A DNA stretch of 23,018 bases from Pigoraptor vietnamica (taxonomy: Eukaryota > Opisthokonta > Filasterea). A model generated the notes under the pieces. The model was not told the origin of the DNA. It did no database searches and saw only the letters and a program-made list of their open reading frames with translations. Positions 15,850 to 23,018 of the stretch are shown one piece after another. The stretch lies in NCBI GenBank assembly GCA_943704525.1, contig CALSCQ010002144.1, positions 1-23,018 on the forward strand. The letters are read 5' to 3'. A program made the translations under genes and the position numbers. How positions within the stretch are numbered: position 1 is the first letter of the stretch; each line of letters opens with the position of its first letter.

Positions 15850-18681
15850 ATGGACGGCAAGTACGGCGCGGCGTATGTGCCGCCCACCGCACTCGAGTCC
15901 ATGCGACATGCTGGCGAATCCGCCCGCGACGTCGCACGGGGAGGAGGAAGGGACCGGAGACGACAGCGGCGCAAGCAGCGCAGGAGAGGCGGGAACAGTG
16001 CGAGCACGCAGGACGCCGACGCGCCAGATTTGCTTGTGTTTGGGTACGGGTGCAACATTTTTCGCGATGACGTCCGCGCGGAGGCTATTGAGGAAGGGCG
16101 CCACTTGATCCCGTGGATGGGCGAGCGTGACATTATGATCGACCGATTTGACGTGCGTGCGCTGCTCTCGGAGCGGTCCTCCTTCGACAGAAAGTGGCTG
16201 TCTTCTGCGGCCGCGCGCGCAGCACACACTGCGCCGTCGGCGTGGGCATACGGCGGCGACGACGATGTGATCTCGTTTGGACAGAAAAACGAGGTGAAGG
16301 CGAGTGCGGTGGAAGATGTCGAGGGCTCGGACGTCGACGTTGAGCACTGGGACGAGGACGACGCCGCGTCCGACGACGCGAGCGAGCCGGACTATGCGGC
16401 ATTTGGTGAAGATGCGGAAATTGAGCGCCTGTGCGATGAAGAGCGCTACGGAGACCTCTACGACGCCGAAGAGCGGGCGATGCTCGAGGAGGAAGAAGAG
16501 AAGCGACGGCAGGCGCTGGAAGACCCGTCGTCGTTCAAAATGGTGCCGTTCGACTACGGTACGGGCGCCGACGCGGACGTCCCAAGCGGAGATAACTCGC
16601 GCGATGAATCCGCAGCCAGTCGCGACGCGTCTGATGCGGCTGAGGAGGACGTGCCGTTTGAGCTGCCCGCGGGGCTCTCTCCGCCGGAGAGCGCGTTGCT
16701 CCCTAACACGATGCGGGAGCACCGGCTTATCGAGCGCACGGCCGCGTTTGTGGTGTCGCGCGGCGTGCAGATGGAGATTGTGCTTAAGGCAAAGCAGGCG
16801 CGAAACCCGCGCTTTGCGTTCCTGGACATCGACCACCCGCTGCACGCCTACTACAGGCACGTCTCTGCGCGTATTGCCGCCGGGGAATACGTGCCGGCGC
16901 CGGCACCCACACCGACGCCCTCGCAGACAACGGACGCCTCGTCGCGCGACGCGAGCGACGGTCTACATAGCGCCAACGAAAGACCCGCCGGCGACCCGGC
17001 AGCAAAGGAGAGCGTGGAGAGCCAAAGCGAGGCCGGCGAAGAGGAGCTCTTTGGGATGGCCGTCCCTCCGCCCGACGTGCGCGGCATGATCGATCGCACG
17101 GCGGAACACGTGGCGCAGAACGGGCCTTCTTTTGCCGAGGTGCTGCGCACGCGGCGTGCCGGCGACGCGCGGTTTGCGTTCCTCAACGAGGGCGGCGCAT
17201 ATCACGCGTACTTTGAGTGGGCCGTCGCAACGGCCGCCGAGGGCCACCCGGTCGCCGCGACGCTTCAGCAATGGCTGACGTATCAGCGCGAGCAGCGCGG
17301 TCAATCGAAGGAGAAGGCGGCGGCGGTGGAGAGTGCTGCGAGTCGGGATGCGTCGGAGGGCAAGGGGACCAAGGCAAATCCGCTCGTGGCGCTGCTCGGC
17401 GTGTCGTCGGATTCCGATTCAGAAGGAGAGGACGACCGGAGCGACGCCAAGAAGGCCGTTGGGGAGGAGAGCGGGGCGCCGCGGAGAGATGTGTCGGAAG
17501 GTCCTCGTGGTGGCGAGGTCGCATCGCCTGCGGTGAAGGAGAGCAAGGCGGCCCCGGAGGAAGATCCCGTGCTCGCCGAGCGTCGTCGTCGCGCGGAAGA
17601 GTTTCTGAAGAAGCGGCTGGGCGGCGCCTCTGCGACAGAAGACGTTGGCGCACGCTCTGCCACGCCGAACACGCAAAAGGGCGATTCTCGCACGGATGCT
17701 CCTTCCAACACACAATCACGCGGAAATCGCTCGCGGTCCGCCTCACGCGGACGACGACGCTCTCCATCGCCCGCTCGCGAGGGCCGCGACCGAGGCCATG
17801 CGAATACTGGCAGGAGACGAGATAGCCGCGATCGGAGCAGAGAGCGGGGCAGAGATACGCAGCGGAGCCGGCGACGGGAAAGGTCGAGGTCATCTTCGCA
17901 CGACCGCTCGCGACGGCCGTCGCGGGAGAGGCGAAGAAGTCGCTCCCGTGGCCGCCCGCGCTCTCGCTCGCCGCGCCGACGATCCCGCTCACGTGAGCAC
18001 GTGCGGCGCGACGATGAGAGAGGAAGCGGGAGGGACAGTTCTTCGCACTCTTCGAAGCGGCGGGGAAGGAGTGCGAGCCCTTCGCCAGACACACGGAAGC
18101 GCGCACGTCTCGCGGACGATACTAAGGAAGCCACCGCGAGTGCTGAGACTGCACCGCCAGCATCGCAAATTGGCGTTCCTGTGGTCGCAAAGAAGGGGCG
18201 TCGATGGGACGTCACCACGCGCGATCCGTCCGATGGGGGGCCAAAGAAGCCCACGGCAGCTGCCGAAGGAAGCGCTGAAGCGGTGACGGTCGCAAATTCC
18301 GGTGTCAGCGGCGGCACAAGCGATGCGACAGGTGTTGGAATGGAGGGGACTGTACGCGATGTGGCCACGGGCACGACGGGAGCCGCGGCGGTGGTGGCCG
18401 TCGATGCGAGTTCTCGTGCGGTTGCATCGCACTGTGTCGCTGAGGGTGTCGCTGTGTTGAAGGACGTTGCGAGTGCGGCTGCTGTGGTTCCGCTGCAAGA
18501 TGGCGCGAGCGCAAATCCGGCCGCTGTGAAACCGCCGGCGCCGAAGCCCGTGCCCGTGGTGGCCGTTGCGAACCCCTTTGAGGAGACGGGTCTTGCGCCG
18601 GGCGACGTGTCCGACCAGAGCAAGCGGGTGGCGATGGACCTCCTTGCCAAAGTGCGCGCGGCGCAGAAGAAAAAGCGGTGA
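15850..18681 (+). CDS. SFSWAP: Suppressor of white apricot homologue (SFSWAP-type splicing regulator)
   Basis: Nuclear SR-like regulator of alternative splicing. Intronless, 943 residues (human about 951). Residues 60-105 (LLVFGYGCNIFRDD, then HLIPWMGERDIMIDRFD) open the DRY_EERY domain, which continues to IERLCDEERYGDLY at 191-204 and an acidic DAEERAMLEEEEEKRR helix. SURP module 1 is at about 291-338 (RLIERTAAFVVSRGVQMEIV, FAFLDIDHPLHAYYRHV) and SURP module 2 at about 411-458 (MIDRTAEHVAQNGPSFAEVL, FAFLNEGGAYHAYFEWAV). A basic helix with RRRRAEEFLKKRLGG lies near 577-591, an RS domain at about 622-745, and the terminal block SKRVAMDLLAKVRAAQKKKR matches the end of animal SFSWAP. RDxS(D/E) peptides recur in the linkers. 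The start at 15850 is chosen because the sequence upstream is T-rich and family-unlike. Confidence 0.96.
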   Translation: MDGKYGAAYVPPTALESMRHAGESARDVARGGGRDRRRQRRKQRRRGGNSASTQDADAPDLLVFGYGCNIFRDDVRAEAIEEGRHLIPWMGERDIMIDRFDVRALLSERSSFDRKWLSSAAARAAHTAPSAWAYGGDDDVISFGQKNEVKASAVEDVEGSDVDVEHWDEDDAASDDASEPDYAAFGEDAEIERLCDEERYGDLYDAEERAMLEEEEEKRRQALEDPSSFKMVPFDYGTGADADVPSGDNSRDESAASRDASDAAEEDVPFELPAGLSPPESALLPNTMREHRLIERTAAFVVSRGVQMEIVLKAKQARNPRFAFLDIDHPLHAYYRHVSARIAAGEYVPAPAPTPTPSQTTDASSRDASDGLHSANERPAGDPAAKESVESQSEAGEEELFGMAVPPPDVRGMIDRTAEHVAQNGPSFAEVLRTRRAGDARFAFLNEGGAYHAYFEWAVATAAEGHPVAATLQQWLTYQREQRGQSKEKAAAVESAASRDASEGKGTKANPLVALLGVSSDSDSEGEDDRSDAKKAVGEESGAPRRDVSEGPRGGEVASPAVKESKAAPEEDPVLAERRRRAEEFLKKRLGGASATEDVGARSATPNTQKGDSRTDAPSNTQSRGNRSRSASRGRRRSPSPAREGRDRGHANTGRRRDSRDRSRERGRDTQRSRRRERSRSSSHDRSRRPSRERRRSRSRGRPRSRSPRRRSRSREHVRRDDERGSGRDSSSHSSKRRGRSASPSPDTRKRARLADDTKEATASAETAPPASQIGVPVVAKKGRRWDVTTRDPSDGGPKKPTAAAEGSAEAVTVANSGVSGGTSDATGVGMEGTVRDVATGTTGAAAVVAVDASSRAVASHCVAEGVAVLKDVASAAAVVPLQDGASANPAAVKPPAPKPVPVVAVANPFEETGLAPGDVSDQSKRVAMDLLAKVRAAQKKKR

Positions 18682-18866
18682 TGGGGTGCGCTGCTTCGAC
18701 GCAGGCGACTGCCGACGCTTACGTGACCTGGAACAAAGATGAAGAAGAAATGCAGACAATTGGAGCTGGGTTGCAAAGTGCGGACGAGATAGCAGCAAAA
18801 AAATCGTTGTTTGTGTGGGTCGGCATTGACGTTATCCCATGTTTTTATGTTGTTGCTTTTTAGCAC
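18682..18866. other. Convergent 3' spacer between SFSWAP and the RNA methyltransferase
   Basis: This 185-bp spacer must carry both 3' ends. It includes an A7 run at 18795-18801. No gene is seen. Confidence 0.5.
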
Positions 18867-20611
18867 TCATGGTCTGACTGCCCTTACAGCAAGCGCCTTC
18901 TCAATGCGGGCCACAAACAGCCCACTCACACGGCCGCCCGCAGGGTCAAACCGCAGCGCGTGCGCGGGACCACCAGGCACGCACGCAACCCGCGCGCACG
19001 GCGGCTCCTCCATCCCCGCAAGACCGTTCACGTCGCACAGCGATATGGGTGCAAGCGACGCCGTGGATTCCCTCTCCAGAAGCCACGCGACGACCTCCTC
19101 GTTCTGTGCCGCCGACATGCTGCACGTGCTGTAAACCATCGTCCCACCCGCCCGCAATTTTGAAAAGCCCGCCGAAATGAGTCCCCGCTGCAGTTCGGCC
19201 AGCGCCAAAACACGCTCTGGAGCGCCAACGTGCTCGCTCGCCGCCGCCCACCCTTTGCGCAGCCCAAACTTTGCCACGTGCTTCAGCGACCCGTCGTGCG
19301 TGCACTCGGCGTCGACTAGCACGCGGTCGTAGAGTGCCAGCTGATCCGCCGCGAAAGGGTCAAGGCCCTCGGACGCTGCGAGCGCTGCGCACAGCGACGC
19401 GCGCGCTGCGTCGGACACGAGGCACTTGTAGCCATCGCTGGCGTAAAAGTTGCCGTCGGTGCCGTCGTTCAAGGGTGTCTGCGATTGAAAAGAGTAACAT
19501 TGAGATTGGCATGCGTCTCGACTTGCTTGCGAGATATGCATTTAAGCTCAAGACAGCGTAACCCGCAACAGTGTGCAGACACGCACAAATTCCAAGAGAC
19601 GCACCTCTGCATATGCGCGGCACTGCGCCCTCTTCTGCCGCCGCGACAGCTTCAGGCGCTGTCCACGCGGCCGCTTCGCCGGGTACGCGTCCCCCACCTC
19701 TTGCTCCGCGGGCCGCTTCCTCTCCTCGCACCGTTGGCGCTCATCGCTCGCGCGCTCCATCCTCTCGTCTTGCTCGCTCTCTTCAGCGTGTGCAGCGTCG
19801 CACTCGCCGCCTTCGCATGTGCCTGAGTCGGCAGCGACACATTCCGCCGCACACGCAGAGTTCCCCGTCCCATTTTTCGCAGAACGTGCGTCGCTCTCGT
19901 CCACCACACTGCCTTCGTCGACGCGAGAGCGCGCGTCGAGACCCAAACGGCTCATGCGAGACGATTGCGCCGCAACAGCGTCCTCGAAGTGCGTGTGCGC
20001 GGTGGCATCCCACTCAAACCGCGGCGCCGGCTTCCCAAACTCACGCGCGTCACAACAGAAGAGTCGCACGCACGGAAGCGTGTACTTCACAGCCACCGTC
20101 CTGCACGCAGAGAGGCGTTCACGGGAAACGTCGACGCCGGTCACGGAACCGCGCGGCGACGCAAGCTCCGACATGAGAGCCAGCTTGGCGCCTGGAGCGC
20201 AGCAGAGATCGAGACAGTGGTCGCCGGGTCGCACCCCGAGGGCGAGCACGGCCGCGCACGAACTCGCATCGACGCCAAAGACATGTCCGCTCTCGTACGC
20301 GCGCGTTCCCTTGATGCGAACGGAGGGGTCGAGGGCGTAGAGACGGAGGGAAATCGGAAGCCAAGTGACAGGCGCCAGCGACGGGCCGAGTTCTGCGGCG
20401 ACTTCTTCCTCTGAGAGAGCGCTTCCCGACACGATGCTGTGAAAAATGATGCGAGGGGAAAAACGCAAATCGCGGAGTGAGTGGCAGGGTGGGGTGGTTG
20501 GATGCGAGCTGATTTGTAGCTTGTCTGCGACCGCTTGCAAAGCACTCACCGCAAAAAGCGCGGCAGAGAAGCGGCCGAGGCGGCCACAGTCTCGTCCACT
20601 GTGGACGACAT
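18867..20611 (-). CDS. NOL1/NOP2/Sun-family RNA (cytosine-C5) methyltransferase
   Basis: SAM-dependent RNA m5C methyltransferase; substrate (tRNA or rRNA) not determinable here. Three exons: 20611-20550, 20436-19605, 19478-18867; 501 residues, phases 2 and 0. The substrate-binding segment PVTWLPISLRLYAL precedes GHVFGVDASSCAAVLAL. SAM motif I is HCLDLCCAPGAKLALMSEL; the acidic motif follows in SVTGVDVSRERLSACR, then VRLFCCDAREFG. Motif IV reads YDRVLVDAECTHDGSLKHV, with Glu where most family members have Pro before the Cys. Motif VI has the catalytic VYSTCSMSAAQNEEVV. Between motif III and motif IV lies an insertion of about 140 low-complexity residues (roughly 20020-19605), acidic and then Lys/Arg-rich, just before intron 2. 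The donors are GTGAGTGC and GTGCGTCT. The gene is head-to-head with TBCE. Confidence 0.93.
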
Positions 20612-20904
20612 GGGTGCGTTTAGCAGCGCGAGGGGGAAAGCGCGGCGTTTGCTTTTCAAGCCGGTGTTGTCGGTGGTGCCACATGCGCGTGTCCGGACTG
20701 TCCATCTCCCTGCATTCCTGCTCGGCGCCGCGGCGGCGTGAAACGACAACACCAAAATCGAATTCGCGGACGAGACATTGTATTCCGCGTTGCGCTTCTT
20801 TTCCACTCCCTGTACAGAAGCGCGCCTCACAACAATAGCGCATTGCGGACGCGAGAGGCATCTCGGTTTGTTGGCCAAAGACGTGACGCGCGCCGAACCG
20901 CGTC
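20612..20904. promoter_or_regulatory. Divergent intergenic region, RNA methyltransferase / TBCE
   Basis: Only 293 bp separate the two start codons, so the promoters must be adjacent or shared. I see no TATA box and no CACGTG. AAGACGTGACGCG close to the TBCE start resembles GGACGTGACGTCG upstream of the UBA gene. The region is otherwise GC-rich and unremarkable. Confidence 0.55.
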
Positions 20905-21270
20905 ATGGCATCTGTCGAACGCGATCTCACTCCGGACGACGTCGGTGCGCGCATCGAGAGCGGCGGCCACTTTGCGACCGTCCGCTATGTTGGCAGTGTC
21001 CCTCCGACCGAAGGTGCCTCGACTGCCGCTGAGATGGACGCGGGAGTGGCCTGATTTGTACTCTGCGGTGCTGACTTGCTGTCCCTCTTTCTCTCACACA
21101 GGCGCTTGGTATGGCGTGGAATGGGACGACCCGACACGCGGAAAGCATGACGGCACTTATGAGGGCCGAAAGTACTTTGAATGCAGGTGCGTGAATGAGT
21201 GTTCGTGGTGTGCTGTGTGTGTGTGCGTGTGTACCGTGTGTGTGTGTGTGGTTGCGTGTGTGTGTGTGGC

Positions 21271-21309
<39 letters not shown>

Positions 21310-22973
21310 TGTAGTGTGTGAGTGTGTGCGCGTGCGTGTGTGTTTGCGTATGTATGTGCGCGCATGAACTTGACTTTACAGTGGAATCCCCAAACGTCCT
21401 CTTTAACCTCCCTTTTACACCTTCAGACACCCTACGAGCGGCTCCTTTGTGCGTCCGCGCAAGGCCAACCTCGGCGTGAGCGTCCCCGCGGCTCTCAAGT
21501 CCCGCTATGCCACCGAAGCGCCCGCCGGCGGCGCACCGTCGGCCATTGTCGATCACGGGGGAAACAAGGTGCCCGTCGCAATGGTGGGGCTGGACCGCGT
21601 CGCGGAGGCGCAGCGGTGAGTCAACATTCGCGCCCACGTGTTCGCTTGCCATCTCAATTGTCCGCGCTTGTAAACGTTATAAGACGTTATGTTGAGCGAA
21701 TTTCTTTCCCGTGTGCCCGTGGGCATTCCAGCCGCCGCCCTTACACTGGAGAATTCCGATGTATCTGCGGTGACGTCGCATGATGGTTGCTTCAACGAAA
21801 TGTGGTTTTTCTCACAGTCGCCGCGTTTGTCCGTGCCGCAGACAACTTCACCGCCTCTCCGCCGTGAGCCTTCGGGACGCGCACGTGAGCGCCGCGGGTG
21901 ACGAAGGGGAGCTTCAATCCCTTGCTCCGAGTATCCACCATCACGGTCGCGTGTTGTGCTGTGCATGCCCTGTGACCATGACGAGTGCCTCATGTGTCGT
22001 CGTCCGGTGCGCATTGTTTTTTGTGATGAGCAACCGACCCTTATTACGGAGTTGTTGCCATAACTTTCACCCTCCACTCCGCCAACCGTCACTGCTGCAT
22101 CGCAGACGTCGTGGAGCTCGATCTCTCCAAAAACCTAATCTCAGATTGGTTTGTTGTTGCGGCCGTTGCGCGCGAGTTGCCGCAACTGCGCTCGTTAAAC
22201 CTGAGGTGAGTAAGAGCGTGGCCTTATCTTCGACGGCGTGCGCACACATGCAGAGCTGTGACATAGCAAGCGTGGCATCGCGTGTTGCTCACTAGAGTGT
22301 CGAACGCCGCAGTGAGAACTTTTTGCGTCCGCTGGCCTCTCCTCTCTCGACACCCGGCCTTGCTTCGCTGCGCGTGCTGTTCCTTAACAAGATGGGGATT
22401 TCTTGGGAACAGGTGCGTTCCTTTGTTGCTACCATTTGACGTGCTGCACATCTATAATTTCATCGTCACTGCGCACAATGGGACCGGAGTGTGCGTGCAC
22501 TCAACTGGGACTGACCTCAATGTAGGTGCTATTGGCGTGTGCCGCCCTTCCCGCGCTGGAAGACCTGCACCTGTGCAAGAACGGCACCGCATCCCTCTCT
22601 GCGGGCACTGCCACACTGGCTGCTCTGAGGCTTCTCAACCTCGAGGACAACGAGATTGCGTCGTGGGATGACGTCACCTCCGCGGCCGCCCGGTGCCCTG
22701 GGTACGCTGCGTTGGATTGACACACGGAACTTGAACTATGGAAGGAATACGTGACGCCATATGAATGACGGCACATCTCTCTGTCCTGGCTATTTCCTAC
22801 GTGTGAGCACGCTTCCCTGTGAGCTTGTGCGTCTCTCATGCTATTGTGCGGCATTTTACGACAGGCTCGAGCGCCTTCTTCTTAACGGGAACAAAATCCC
22901 GTCCGTCCGTCCGTGCGAGGGCCAATTGTCGCGTCTCTCTTCGCTCTCTCTGAATCGAAACCGCATCGAGGAC
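20905..22973 (+). CDS. TBCE: Tubulin-folding cofactor E, 5' portion (3' end beyond right edge)
   Basis: Tubulin chaperone that captures alpha-tubulin and acts with cofactors C and D to form the heterodimer downstream of the CCT chaperonin. Eight exons seen: 20905-21013, 21102-21186, 21427-21615, 21842-21930, 22106-22205, 22313-22412, 22526-22701, 22865-22973; 319 residues so far with all junctions in frame. The CAP-Gly domain covers about residues 10-80: [33 protein letters not shown] with the GKHDG motif, then [16 protein letters not shown]. Leucine-rich repeats follow: [103 protein letters not shown]. The remaining LRRs and the ubiquitin-like domain lie outside the window. Alignment to human TBCE is nearly gap-free. 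Confidence 0.96.
21211..21345 (+). repeat. (GT)n microsatellite with a 16-bp higher-order unit in TBCE intron 2
   Basis: A long GT tract lies inside intron 21187-21426. In the first half GT runs are punctuated by GGTTGC and GGCTGC, giving a unit close to GTGTGTGTGTGGYTGC; then comes a pure GT run of about 34 bp (around 21274-21307) and degenerate GT. It is alternating purine-pyrimidine and likely to vary in length. Confidence 0.9.
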
Positions 22974-23018
22974 GTGAGTGTCAAACAGGCGACAGAGAAG
23001 GGGGGGGGGGGGGGGGGC
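22974..23018 (+). repeat. TBCE intron 8 start, ending in an 18-G tract at the window edge
   Basis: The donor GTGAGTGT opens intron 8 at 22974; the intron runs into G at 23000-23017 followed by a final C. The rest of the intron and gene is not in the window. Confidence 0.85.

Noticed and set aside
17301-18866. 521-codon open frame antisense to SFSWAP
   Set aside because: It is a mirror of the RS-domain codon pattern in GC-rich DNA; the translation is Ser/Arg/Ala low complexity with no known domain, while the sense frame is a clear SFSWAP.

Overview
This looks like nuclear DNA from a GC-rich, compact microbial eukaryote. Nine genes fit in 23 kb. Most are split by short GT-AG introns of 67-240 bp, and every recognised product belongs to a eukaryotic family: CCT6, class I PITP, TSR1, SFSWAP, TBCE and others. 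I cannot place the lineage. A class I PITP together with an SFSWAP homologue argues against yeast-type fungi and land plants and suits a protist, but that is inference.

Layout, left to right: 5' part of alanine aminotransferase (minus strand, runs off the left edge); a small UPF0390 / Leydig-cell-tumour-10-kDa-like basic protein (minus); the chaperonin subunit CCT-zeta (plus, 11 exons); a class I phosphatidylinositol transfer protein (plus, 6 exons); the 40S ribosome-biogenesis factor TSR1 (minus, 10 exons); an unrecognised intronless gene with UBA, UIM-like and Cys4 elements (plus); a remnant of a leucine-rich-repeat gene (minus); an intronless suppressor-of-white-apricot splicing regulator (plus); a NOL1/NOP2/Sun RNA cytosine methyltransferase (minus, 3 exons); and the 5' part of tubulin-folding cofactor E (plus, runs off the right edge). 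I rebuilt the exon structures by hand from protein similarity, donor/acceptor dinucleotides and phase. All complete gene models close in frame at lengths normal for their families.

Three head-to-head pairs share upstream regions (UPF0390/CCT6, TSR1/UBA gene, methyltransferase/TBCE). Two tail-to-tail pairs are separated by only about 200 bp (PITP/TSR1, SFSWAP/methyltransferase). The genes are housekeeping: protein folding (CCT6 and TBCE both serve tubulin), ribosome and RNA maturation (TSR1, methyltransferase, perhaps UPF0390), splicing control, lipid transfer and amino-acid metabolism. There is no operon, CRISPR array, mobile element or virus copy that I can support, and I do not see a new multi-gene system.

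The most notable points are a strongly biased 5' splice-site consensus (GTGCG instead of GTAAG or GTGAG), an uncharacterised UBA/zinc protein, a candidate 12-residue cassette exon in the PITP gene, three CACGTG boxes about one helical turn apart between UPF0390 and CCT6, and short serine-centred peptide motifs that recur within two proteins.
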